34,214 nt of DNA from contig NZ_JAOARH010000039.1 of the NCBI RefSeq assembly GCF_025210595.1, positions 1 to 34,214 on the forward strand. The letters run 5' to 3'. The stretch comes from Winogradskyella sp. (GTDB taxonomy: Bacteria; Bacteroidota; Bacteroidia; Flavobacteriales; Flavobacteriaceae). Of the stretch, positions 16,198-23,811 are shown piece by piece. Position numbers and translations under genes: made by a program. Position 1 is the first letter of the stretch, and each line of letters begins with the position of its first letter. The notes beneath the pieces are model-generated. The model saw only the letters and a list, made by a program, of their open reading frames with translations. It ran no database searches and was not told where the DNA came from.

Positions 16198-16330
16198 CTA
16201 AAGACCTAATACACCAATACAACTTGAAATTCCGACAAGGTCGGAAGCTACTATCGCAAGGTACTTTTGGGGTAGCCTGTCCTGAAAACAGCCGAAGGAT
16301 CTGGCCCAACAAAAATGAACACACAAACAA
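16198..16330 (+). repeat. Modular repeat, copy D, with a different core
   Basis: The first part is nearly identical to copies A-C through the TTCCGAC hairpin to CTACTATCG (16256). The terminal GGCCCA...AAAAATGAAC segment is also shared (16303-16320). The two-arm core between them is replaced by about 45 bp of unrelated sequence containing AGCCTGTCCTGAAAACAGCC and GAAGGATCT. Confidence 0.78.
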
Positions 16331-16467
16331 CAACCATCTAACCAGCCTAATAAAACACCATCAGTTTATAGATAAAAACAGCCTAAACTTCTATAAGAAA
16401 CTAAAGATTATCCATAAAATTATAACACTCCTTTTCTTTATAGTACATTAGTCTTTTAATCAATAAA

Positions 16468-17475
16468 ATGGGCATCAGATACTTAAAAATAATATTACAT
16501 TTCTTTTTATGGTTATTATTATTCATATATCCAATTGCATCGTTAACACATCAATACCTCATTTATAGAAACTGGTTATCGCTAACAGCAATTTTTATAG
16601 CCTTTTACCTTAACTTTTTTATTTTAATAGATTACTATTTTCTTAATAACAAAAAACTGCTGTTTTATACCTTAAATGCATGTATTATAGTAATCCTTTA
16701 TGTTTTTATAGCTTATTGTATCAATAAACCTATATTTCATCCCGCCTTAAATGAAAAACCTTTACATCAAGTTAGAAGTGGTGCTATGACTACAGTTCAA
16801 GTTATTTTACCCATAATATTAAGTATCGGAATGTGTGTAGCATTAAAAGTCAATACACGTTTAAGTAAAAACAAAATACTATTACAAGAAGTTAAGCAAG
16901 CACAGCTAAACACCGAAATTAAATATTTAAAGTATCAAGTACAACCACACTTCCTCTTCAACACTTTAAATAACATCTATGCGCTTATAGATGGTTCTCC
17001 TTCTAAAGCAAAACAATCTGTACACACTATGAGTAAAATGATGCGTTACTTACTCCATGATGCATCAAACAATAAAGTGCCCTTAGTTAAAGAAATAGAA
17101 TTTTTAGAGCATTATATAGATTTAATGCAAATGCGAGTGTCATCAAATGTAACTTTAACAAAAAGTTTCCCAATCGTTAATCAACCTATAAAAATAGCAC
17201 CATTGCTATTTATCACATTTATTGAAAACGCTTTTAAACACGGCATAGATGCTGTAAAAAACAGTTACATATCTATTGATTTAGAAATCGAAAAAGAACA
17301 TATAAAATATTCTGTAATCAATTCATCATTCCCTGAAAATGAAAGCATAACAGATTCTGGAATCGGATTAGAAAACCTTAAAAAGCGATTAAAAATTTTA
17401 TACCCTAATGCGTTCAATCTAATAACCAAAGAAGAGAACAATACATATATTGCACAACTAACACTCAAATACTAA
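16468..17475 (+). CDS. LytS-type sensor histidine kinase
   Basis: The 335-residue protein has about four membrane helices in residues 1-125 and a short coiled linker. A His_kinase domain follows with the phospho-acceptor His161 in QPHFLFNTLNN, the N box FIENAFKHG (about 252-260) and a G box GIGLENLKKRL. Together with the response regulator 5 bp downstream it forms a LytS/LytTR two-component system. It lacks a recognisable periplasmic sensor domain, so the signal is unknown. A second pair of the same type lies at 23812-25498. Confidence 0.93.
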   Translation: MGIRYLKIILHFFLWLLLFIYPIASLTHQYLIYRNWLSLTAIFIAFYLNFFILIDYYFLNNKKLLFYTLNACIIVILYVFIAYCINKPIFHPALNEKPLHQVRSGAMTTVQVILPIILSIGMCVALKVNTRLSKNKILLQEVKQAQLNTEIKYLKYQVQPHFLFNTLNNIYALIDGSPSKAKQSVHTMSKMMRYLLHDASNNKVPLVKEIEFLEHYIDLMQMRVSSNVTLTKSFPIVNQPIKIAPLLFITFIENAFKHGIDAVKNSYISIDLEIEKEHIKYSVINSSFPENESITDSGIGLENLKKRLKILYPNAFNLITKEENNTYIAQLTLKY

Positions 17476-17480
17476 GACTA

Positions 17481-18185
17481 ATGCTATCCTGTATTTTAAT
17501 TGATGACGAACCTTTAGCTCTTAACCTATTAGAAGACTACGTTAACACAACACCTTTTTTAAAGTTAACAGCAAAATGTAGTAGTGCTATTGCTGCAATA
17601 GAAATATTAGAAAAAGAAGCTGTTGATTTAATTTTTACAGATATTCAAATGCCCAATTTAACAGGAATGGAGTTCTCAAAACTAATTTTAAATAATAAGG
17701 CGAAAATTATTTTTACAACTGCTTTCAAAGAATTTGCTGTAGAAAGTTACAAAGTAAATACTATCGATTATTTAGTTAAACCCATCAGTTATCCCGAGTT
17801 TTTAACCGCGGCCAATAAAGCAAAACAACATATACTTCAAGACACTAACCATAAAGTAATTGATGATTATATTTTTGTAAAGTCAGATTATAAATTATTA
17901 AAGATTGATTTAAAAGATTTAATTTATGTAGAAGGGCTTAAAGATTACTTAAAATTCTATACTGTTAATTCAGCTACACCAATCCTCACCCTAAAAAGCA
18001 TGAAATCTTTAGAAGAAGAGTTACCAAAAAAACAGTTTATGCGTGTACATCGTTCGTTTTTAGTAAACTTAAAAAAAATAACTACCATAGAGCGTAACCG
18101 TATTGTTTTTGGAGACAAGCATATTCCTGTTTCAGAAAAGTATAAAGATGATTTTTTTAAATTCATCAAATCAGATTTCCGGTAG
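17481..18185 (+). CDS. LytTR-family response regulator
   Basis: The 234-residue protein has a receiver domain at 1-120 (acidic pocket DDE at 8-10, phospho-acceptor Asp54 in FTDIQMP, conserved Lys in YLVKPI) and a LytTR DNA-binding domain at about 130-232 (FVKSDYKLLKIDLKDLIYVE; MRVHRSFLVNL). It begins 5 bp after the kinase stop and is its cognate partner. Targets cannot be read directly; the palindrome at 18266-18292 and the protease gene downstream are nearby candidates. Confidence 0.95.
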   Translation: MLSCILIDDEPLALNLLEDYVNTTPFLKLTAKCSSAIAAIEILEKEAVDLIFTDIQMPNLTGMEFSKLILNNKAKIIFTTAFKEFAVESYKVNTIDYLVKPISYPEFLTAANKAKQHILQDTNHKVIDDYIFVKSDYKLLKIDLKDLIYVEGLKDYLKFYTVNSATPILTLKSMKSLEEELPKKQFMRVHRSFLVNLKKITTIERNRIVFGDKHIPVSEKYKDDFFKFIKSDFR

Positions 18186-18265
18186 TAGATAAAATCCACC
18201 TAAATATCTATTAATCTTCACTAAACATCTATTTCATTTTCAAAACAGCCTAAGATTATTCAACT

Positions 18266-18292
18266 TTAATGTATATATAAAGTATACATTAA
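18266..18292. promoter_or_regulatory. 27-bp palindrome upstream of the CPBP protease
   Basis: TTAATGTATA (18266-18275) and TATACATTAA (18283-18292) form a perfect inverted repeat with a 7-bp spacer. No T run follows, so it is more likely an operator for a dimeric regulator than a terminator. Confidence 0.5.
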
Positions 18293-18441
18293 TCAGTAGA
18301 GCTCTTATAGGCACTACTAGTATTACTCTTTATGCATAGTAGATCTAGTACTTAGAGTTATATAAATGCACCAAACCTTTGTACCAAACTATATAACAAG
18401 TATTCAGTATTCAATTGCCAAAAACAAAACCATCAACAAAA

Positions 18442-19122
18442 ATGCCTAAAGCTATTCAAACATCAAATCAAAAAAGATACACATTAGACCTAATTATCTA
18501 CATAGCAATTATGTTTTTAATTAGAGAGACATCCATCCCAAACACACATTATTTAGTCACAGGTTTTCTATATTCTGGAACAACGCTAATCGTTGCCTCT
18601 TTAATGATGAAAAGGCGTGGAGTTACTTGGAAATCACTAGGATTAAGACGTCCAAAATCTATTAAAAAAACCCTATTAAGTGCGCTAGTTATCTTTATTA
18701 CGGTTATAGCTACCTTTCTTATTTTTAATATTATACAAGATCAGTTTGCTGTAGCCAAAGATAGTAGCGAAGCTGCCAAAGGCACAATTACAGGCTATAG
18801 CTTAAGCAATGGCGATTATGCGTATGTGTTTTCAGTTATTGTGTTTGTGTGGCTACAATCGGCTTTAGAAGAATTATTAGAACGCGGCTTTCTCATAACT
18901 TGGGTTGAAGGGGTATTGTCTAATGTAAAGCTTAGAACTGCAATTGCCATTGTTTTTCAGGCATGTATTTGGGGATTTAGACATTCCTATGATATCTCAG
19001 AACGTTCAATTTCAGTAGCTTTAGTTGGCATTGTTATGGGCATTGCTTATGTAAAATTAGATCGTAATTTATGGCCAGTAATTATAGCACACTCTGCCAT
19101 GAATACAATGTCTTTGATTTGA
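18442..19122 (+). CDS. CPBP-family intramembrane glutamic protease
   Basis: The 226-residue protein is a multi-pass membrane protein with the three CPBP/CAAX-protease motifs in order: EExxxR as EELLERGFL (about 160), a second motif around FRHSYD, and a third HSAMN near the C-terminus. In bacteria these enzymes process or immobilise small proteins and peptides and often serve in bacteriocin immunity or signalling. The frame extends nine codons upstream to TTG 18415; ATG 18442, after an A-rich leader, is preferred. It lies 256 bp after the LytTR regulator, close to a candidate operator. Confidence 0.9.
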   Translation: MPKAIQTSNQKRYTLDLIIYIAIMFLIRETSIPNTHYLVTGFLYSGTTLIVASLMMKRRGVTWKSLGLRRPKSIKKTLLSALVIFITVIATFLIFNIIQDQFAVAKDSSEAAKGTITGYSLSNGDYAYVFSVIVFVWLQSALEELLERGFLITWVEGVLSNVKLRTAIAIVFQACIWGFRHSYDISERSISVALVGIVMGIAYVKLDRNLWPVIIAHSAMNTMSLI

Positions 19123-19222
19123 TTTTAGCCTCTGAATCTTATTTTAGATCAGTATAATAGATATAAATATGGGAGTTAAAATTCTTTATAAATTATTCTG
19201 AAACTTATGTTCACGCAAAATT

Positions 19223-19591
19223 TTAGGAAGTAGAACAATTGCTTTGATCATCCGAATCCAGATCTATGCCTTTGCTCCAAGCACATAACTGATTTAATAT
19301 AGGTAATAAATCTTCTCCTTTCTTTGTTAAAGAATATTCAACTCTTGGAGGTGTTTCTGCATAAGATTCTCTATTAATAATACCTCTTTGCTCCATTTCT
19401 TTTAGTTCATTAGAAAGCACTTTTCGGCTAATCTTATCAATTCTAATAGCAAGTTCGCCAAACCTTAATTTTCTATCGGCTAATGTATAGACAATTATCG
19501 ATGTCCATTTATTACCAACAATATTCATGGAGTGGGTAATAGGACACTCATTATAGTTTTCAATTAGTTTTCTTCCCATATTAGTTACCAT
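19223..19591 (-). CDS. HxlR-family transcriptional regulator
   Basis: The 122-residue protein is a winged helix-turn-helix of the HxlR family: CPITHSMNIVGNKWTSIIVY opening, FGELAIRIDKISRKVLSNEL recognition region, EMEQRGIINRESYAETPPRV wing, and EYSLTKKGEDLLPIL. Family members commonly respond to electrophiles or oxidants through a cysteine near the N-terminus; here CPI at about residue 17. It is divergent from an Old Yellow Enzyme gene with two palindromes between them, the usual layout for a regulator controlling its neighbour. Confidence 0.93.
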   Translation of the reverse strand: MVTNMGRKLIENYNECPITHSMNIVGNKWTSIIVYTLADRKLRFGELAIRIDKISRKVLSNELKEMEQRGIINRESYAETPPRVEYSLTKKGEDLLPILNQLCAWSKGIDLDSDDQSNCSTS

Positions 19592-19613
19592 TTGGTTACT
19601 ACTTTATTTGCTA

Positions 19614-19621
19614 CAAATTTA
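19614..19621 (-). promoter_or_regulatory. -7 promoter element for the HxlR gene
   Basis: The minus strand reads TAAATTTG, an exact TAnnTTTG match 22 bp from the ATG. It overlaps the left palindrome, as expected for autorepression. Confidence 0.55.
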
Positions 19622-19652
19622 TAAAAATATATTTTATAAACTATTAATAGTT
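19618..19652. promoter_or_regulatory. Two adjacent palindromes, candidate HxlR operator
   Basis: TTTATAAAA (19618-19626) and TTTTATAAA (19632-19640) form a perfect inverted repeat with a 5-bp spacer. AACTATTAATAGTT (19639-19652) is a perfect 14-bp palindrome touching it. Both lie between, and overlap, the two divergent -7 elements. Confidence 0.6.
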
Positions 19653-19659
19653 ACTTTTG
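19652..19659 (+). promoter_or_regulatory. -7 promoter element for the Old Yellow Enzyme gene
   Basis: TACTTTTG matches TAnnTTTG exactly. It lies 27 bp upstream of the ATG at 19687 and excludes the TTG at 19657 as a start, since that would fall inside the promoter. Confidence 0.6.
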
Positions 19660-19686
19660 GAAACTAATAATTTAATAATATCAAAA

Positions 19687-20760
19687 ATGAGCATATTTAA
19701 ACCGTTTTCTTTAGGAAACATACAATTAAAAAATAAAATTGTTATGGCACCATTAACAAGGTCTAGAGCAATTAATAATATTCCAAACGAACTAATGGCA
19801 GAGTATTACCAACAAAGAGCTACTGCAGGCCTCATAATTTCAGAAGGAACTTCACCTTCACCAAACGGAATTGGATATCCGCGTATTCCTGGAGCATATT
19901 CTGATGCACAAATTGAAGGTTGGAAAAAAATTGCTACTGCAGTACATGCTAAAGGAGGTAAAATATTTGTGCAATTAATGCATACAGGCAGAATTTCAGC
20001 TAAAGTAAATATGCCAGATGGCGCTATTACACTCGCGCCATCTGCAATTCAAGCTTCGGGAGAAATGTTTACAGATAATGATGGTTTTGTTCCTCACGAG
20101 ATTCCTAAAGCCATGACACTTGAAGAGATTAAGTCGAGCCAAGATGAGTTTGTACTTGCAGCAAAACGTCTTATTAATGAGGCCGAAATAGATGGTATTG
20201 AGTTACACGCAGCTAATGGGTATTTATTAAATCAGTTTATAAATCCTAAATCTAACCAAAGAGAAGATAATTATGGTGGTAGTATAGAAAATCGTAGCAG
20301 ATACGTTCTAGAAGTTGCTGAAAAAGTAGCCAATGCAATAGGAGGAGACAGGGTAGGAATTCGTCTTTCGCCTTATGGAGCTTTTAATGATTTGGAATCC
20401 AACTATGATGCGTTAGAGGATACTTTCATTTATTTATCGCAACAAATAGCATTGCTTAACTTAGCCTATATTCACGTGGTTGATCAAAGAGTAGCTTTTG
20501 GAGCACCAGATTTTACTACAGATATCAAAAAAACGATTAAGGAAAATTTTAAAGGCACAATAATATCTGGTGGTGATGTGAACACAATTGAAAAAGGAGA
20601 AGCTATTATTAATAGTGGATTGGATTTAATTTATGTTGGTAGACCTTTTATATCAAATCCTAATTTTGTAGAAAAATTACAGAACAATCAAAAATTGGTT
20701 AGTCCAGATGCAGAGACTTTCTATACACCAGGCGCACAAGGTTACACAGATTATCAATAG
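19687..20760 (+). CDS. Alkene reductase, Old Yellow Enzyme family
   Basis: The 357-residue protein is a full-length FMN-dependent ene-reductase. Seen in order: MAPLTRSRA (FMN contact, about 19-27), LMHTGRIS, ELHAANGYLLNQF with the HxxN substrate pair, NQREDNYGGSIENR, RVGIRLSPYGAFND, and VGRPFISNPNF near the C-terminus. The family reduces activated C=C bonds of enals, enones, nitro compounds and quinones using NADPH. The start is ATG 19687 (MSIFKPF), because the longer frame starts inside the promoter. It is followed 12 bp later by a RidA-family gene and is divergent from HxlR, suggesting induction by electrophiles. Confidence 0.95.
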   Translation: MSIFKPFSLGNIQLKNKIVMAPLTRSRAINNIPNELMAEYYQQRATAGLIISEGTSPSPNGIGYPRIPGAYSDAQIEGWKKIATAVHAKGGKIFVQLMHTGRISAKVNMPDGAITLAPSAIQASGEMFTDNDGFVPHEIPKAMTLEEIKSSQDEFVLAAKRLINEAEIDGIELHAANGYLLNQFINPKSNQREDNYGGSIENRSRYVLEVAEKVANAIGGDRVGIRLSPYGAFNDLESNYDALEDTFIYLSQQIALLNLAYIHVVDQRVAFGAPDFTTDIKKTIKENFKGTIISGGDVNTIEKGEAIINSGLDLIYVGRPFISNPNFVEKLQNNQKLVSPDAETFYTPGAQGYTDYQ

Positions 20761-20772
20761 AAAAAAGACACT

Positions 20773-21228
20773 ATGACAGCCTTAGAAAATTTAGAAAAAT
20801 ATAATTTAGAACTGCCTGAGCCATCAACACCTGGCGGATCATATGTATCGGTTAACATTAGAGGGAATGTAGCATATTTAGCAATCCAATTTCCAATAGT
20901 TAACAAGGAGCACTTTTATAAAGGAAGATTTGGTAACGAGCTTTCTACAGAAGAAGGTTATAAAGCAATGGAGTTGTGTGCAATGAATGTTCTTGCACAA
21001 ATAAAGGAAAAGGTAGGTTTTGATAAGCTAGTAGGTTTAAATCATATAGATGTATATTATCAAGCCAGTAGTAATTGGGATGAAGCGCCAAAAGTGGTAG
21101 ATGGTGCCTCAGATTTGTTTTTAAAAATTCTAGAAGAAAAAGGAAAGCATTCACGTGCTATTTTTGGTGTACAACATCTGCCTTTAAATTTTAGTGTTGG
21201 ATTAACAGCCTCTTTTACGATTAAATAA
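20773..21228 (+). CDS. RidA/YjgF family protein
   Basis: The 151-residue protein has the RidA fold pattern, with LPEPSTPGGSYVSVNIRGNV at the start, the helix GYKAMELCAMNVLAQI, VGLNHIDVYYQAS, and the closing HSRAIFGVQHLPLNFSVGLT. Classical RidA hydrolyses reactive enamine/imine intermediates and uses an Arg in a PxR loop; here the matching part reads SRAIFGVQHLPL, so the activity may differ. It begins 12 bp after the ene-reductase stop and is probably co-transcribed with it. A strong terminator follows. Confidence 0.9.
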   Translation: MTALENLEKYNLELPEPSTPGGSYVSVNIRGNVAYLAIQFPIVNKEHFYKGRFGNELSTEEGYKAMELCAMNVLAQIKEKVGFDKLVGLNHIDVYYQASSNWDEAPKVVDGASDLFLKILEEKGKHSRAIFGVQHLPLNFSVGLTASFTIK

Positions 21229-21230
21229 TA

Positions 21231-21273
21231 AAATGAGAAAGAAAGTTTACTTAGTGAACTTTCTTTCTCATTT
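21231..21273. terminator. Bidirectional terminator between RidA and exporter genes
   Basis: AAATGAGAAAGAAAGTT (21231-21247) and AACTTTCTTTCTCATTT (21257-21273) form a perfect 17-bp stem with a 9-nt loop. A-rich and T-rich flanks lie on both sides of the stem. It serves two convergent genes and slightly overlaps the exporter's last codons (stop at 21268). Confidence 0.85.
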
Positions 21274-22581
21274 AAACAAAATTGATGTCCTATTTTTTGA
21301 TTTACTAAACCACCACAATAAAAATATTTCGCATACTAATCCTATATTTAATGCGATAGCTAAAGATGTTAAACCCGAAATATTCATTTTAATTAAAACA
21401 TAAGCAATAATTACAAGTAGGATATGTGACGGTATGGCCGAAGTACCAACAGCTTTTGTTTTCTGACTTATAATAAGCTCTCCTTGTAATATATTCTGAA
21501 GTGTTGTTAGTGCAGGAAATAATATAAAATATCCTAAACAAGCAATAATAAAATCTTTATAATTAACCAATTCTCCCATTGATGTTTCCAGAACACTATT
21601 ACCCCAAGACGTCGCTATTAACCATACAAGAAGTAGCGTGAATAAAATGGCAACCGAAGCACAGAATAATTTTATAGCACTGCTAGAAAAATCTGATTTA
21701 CTAGCAATATATACCTGTTGTACCATTCTTGTTCCGTTAGATACTACTAATACAATTCCCCAAATTATTGGCCAGAGTATAAGTGCTTTTTTTGAATCTA
21801 TCGAAAAACTTAACAGAAATACTAAAAGTGCTCTCGTGCCCCAAATTACCATCATAGAATAGCCTAACGGGAAGTAATATTTAAAAATCTCTTTATACGT
21901 TTTTGGTAATGCTTCTTCGTGCTGTTTCTCTGCCTTTTCTAATACATTGTGTTTTAAACAGTAGTAGGTTACATAGATAGATTCTGCCAACAATCCGCCC
22001 ATTAACGAGCCAATAGCACACGCTAAACCTGTCCAAGACAATTGTAAACCTAAAAGCGGAATAGCTATTACAAAAACCAATCGTATAATTGAGGCTTGTG
22101 CTACAACATTATTTTTCTTTTGCTGAATAAGTATTCCTTGAAAATAACGCCTCCAACCAATAATAAAAGGAAACAGAAAAATAAAGTAAATAATTTGTCT
22201 TGTTGTGTTAGACACTTCGTAGCTTAAACTGAATATTTTTTTAGCAATAAACTCAAAAATATTTGGTATGGATAGACTCAAAAATATACTGGCCAACAGC
22301 AAAGAAAACACCAACGTAAAACGTAAAAACTTTTTTGAACTTTCACGATTTTGTGCCAATGCGTTAGATGCGTGAAGCACCATTATTATTGGTGCTTCAA
22401 AAAAGTTAGCTAAACTTTTGGCAATACCAAACGAGGCTAAATTTAATCCACCGTTTGGTAGCGATGCTATGGCGTAATTTCTAACAGGTTCGCCAAAAGC
22501 CATTGCCATATCGGTAAGGCTTAATGGTATAAACTGTTTCCAAAGATTTATAACTTCTTTTAACCTATACGATTTGTTCAT
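21268..22581 (-). CDS. MATE/ANKH-like multi-pass exporter
   Basis: The 437-residue protein has about 12 hydrophobic segments and two-fold internal symmetry typical of the MOP/MATE superfamily. The first segments (FIPLSLTDMAMAFGEP; NYAIASLPNGGLNLASFGIA; EAPIIMVLHASNALAQ) resemble MATE and ANKH-like transporters. It overlaps the end of the SbnA-like PLP enzyme gene by 17 bp, so the two are translationally coupled, and the exporter probably moves that enzyme's product or a derivative out of the cell. Substrate not readable. Confidence 0.8.
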   Translation of the reverse strand: MNKSYRLKEVINLWKQFIPLSLTDMAMAFGEPVRNYAIASLPNGGLNLASFGIAKSLANFFEAPIIMVLHASNALAQNRESSKKFLRFTLVFSLLLASIFLSLSIPNIFEFIAKKIFSLSYEVSNTTRQIIYFIFLFPFIIGWRRYFQGILIQQKKNNVVAQASIIRLVFVIAIPLLGLQLSWTGLACAIGSLMGGLLAESIYVTYYCLKHNVLEKAEKQHEEALPKTYKEIFKYYFPLGYSMMVIWGTRALLVFLLSFSIDSKKALILWPIIWGIVLVVSNGTRMVQQVYIASKSDFSSSAIKLFCASVAILFTLLLVWLIATSWGNSVLETSMGELVNYKDFIIACLGYFILFPALTTLQNILQGELIISQKTKAVGTSAIPSHILLVIIAYVLIKMNISGLTSLAIALNIGLVCEIFLLWWFSKSKNRTSILFK

Positions 22582-23593
22582 TTAAAACCTTTTTATGCTC
22601 AATCACTTTATCTATTTGTTGTAAACATTCTTTTTCATTAAAAATGTTTATGTTGTTTTCTTGTAGCCATTGGGCATTAAAAACGGTATCGAGATATCTT
22701 TGCCCAGAGTCTGCACTAATCATACAAACGGTTTGCCCACTTGCTTCAGTTTGTAATCCATTTAAAGTTGCCGACATTACTGCGCCTGAAGATGCGCCCA
22801 TAAAAAGTCCTTCTTCTTTTGCTAAATAATAACACAGCGAAAAACTTAATTCGTCGCTAACACAAAAGGCTCTATCTATTAAATCCCATTGAAAGGCAGG
22901 TGGTGTAAACGAAAGTCCTAAACCTGTCATTTTATAAGGATGTCTGTCTTTTGTAAAAACGCCCGAACCTTTTACATCCACACCCCAAATTTTCGTGTTC
23001 GGATATTTTTCTCTAAAAAACCTTGAAATACCTGATAATTGTCCTGCCGTTGATACGCCCACTACTATAATATCGGGTGCGCCGTTGTATTGCTTTTCAA
23101 TCTCTAAAGCTGTGGTGTGGTAATGCACTTCTGATGTCATTGGGTTTAAATGCTGACAAGCGTACCAACTATTTGGTGTTTCCTCTTGTACTTTTTTAGC
23201 ATAAGCCATTCGTGCTTTTTGCATCGAACCAGCATCGTCGCAATGCTCTGAACCGATTTCTAAAATCTCTGCGCCGTAAATTTCCAATAAACGTTTCATA
23301 CTGCGAGAGGTTTTGTTGTCTATCACAATTTTAACACGATGCCCAAGTTGTCTGCCAACTACGGTAAGTGCAATTCCAAAGTTACCAGAACTCGATTCTA
23401 TAATTGTACCTCCTTCGGCTAATAAGCCTTGTTGCTTCGCCTTATTAATAAAGTAAAGTGCGTTTTTGTCCTTTACACTTCCTGTTAAGTTATATTGTTC
23501 TAATTTAAAATCTAAATTGTGGTGTTTAAATGTTTTTAAGTTTACATAGGTGCTGTTTCCTATTACATCTAAAGCGGAATTTGTAACACGCAT
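22565..23593 (-). CDS. SbnA/cysteine-synthase-like PLP enzyme
   Basis: The 342-residue protein is a fold-type II PLP enzyme. LTGSVKDKNA carries the Schiff-base lysine, ESSSGNFGIAL the phosphate and substrate loop, VSTAGQLSG the PLP-phosphate glycine loop, and MGASSGAV lies near the C-terminus. Compared with cysteine synthase it lacks the standard NPGGSVKDR and has the SSGNFG form found in SbnA, which makes N-(2-amino-2-carboxyethyl)-glutamate for diaminopropionate. No SbnB is nearby. The start is ATG 23593 (MRVTNSALDVIGNSTYV); the frame extends three codons to TTG 23602. A perfect -7 element lies at 23620-23627. Confidence 0.87.
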   Translation of the reverse strand: MRVTNSALDVIGNSTYVNLKTFKHHNLDFKLEQYNLTGSVKDKNALYFINKAKQQGLLAEGGTIIESSSGNFGIALTVVGRQLGHRVKIVIDNKTSRSMKRLLEIYGAEILEIGSEHCDDAGSMQKARMAYAKKVQEETPNSWYACQHLNPMTSEVHYHTTALEIEKQYNGAPDIIVVGVSTAGQLSGISRFFREKYPNTKIWGVDVKGSGVFTKDRHPYKMTGLGLSFTPPAFQWDLIDRAFCVSDELSFSLCYYLAKEEGLFMGASSGAVMSATLNGLQTEASGQTVCMISADSGQRYLDTVFNAQWLQENNINIFNEKECLQQIDKVIEHKKVLNEQIV

Positions 23594-23619
23594 ATCTTGC
23601 AAGTTTTTAATTATATACC

Positions 23620-23627
23620 CAAAACTA
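23620..23627 (-). promoter_or_regulatory. -7 promoter element for the SbnA-like/exporter unit
   Basis: The minus strand reads TAGTTTTG, an exact TAnnTTTG match, giving a leader of about 20 nt before ATG 23593. Confidence 0.55.
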
Positions 23628-23799
23628 TTGCAGTTACAAGCGGTTATAAAAAATATTCAGCCAAGCCAAGACTATTTTAAACGAATAAGTTTAAAACCAC
23701 TTTGTAGCTAAAAATGAAGCATTTACTTAAAAAGAAAGGTGTTCGTTTAAATAATTAAGTGTTTAATAGAAAGAAGTTTAAATCCACTATTATAATTGG

Positions 23800-23807
23800 T
23801 AATTTTG
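23800..23807 (+). promoter_or_regulatory. -7 promoter element abutting the second kinase start
   Basis: TAATTTTG matches TAnnTTTG exactly and ends only 4 bp before the ATG at 23812, so the transcript would be leaderless or nearly so. Confidence 0.5.
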
Positions 23808-23811
23808 TGTG

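Larger units (their letters stand above)
16061..16467. other. Intergenic repeat cluster between divergent genes
   Basis: Contains the -7 element of the membrane AraC gene, two CGTCATTGCGAG palindromes, and modular repeat copy D. The plus-strand frame at 16224-16451 starts inside the repeat and has no recognisable protein features. Nothing else is visible before the kinase start at 16468. Confidence 0.7.

Noticed and set aside
16224-16451. Plus-strand frame of 75 codons
   Set aside because: It begins inside repeat copy D and runs through intergenic AT-rich DNA; no domain, signal or conserved pattern.
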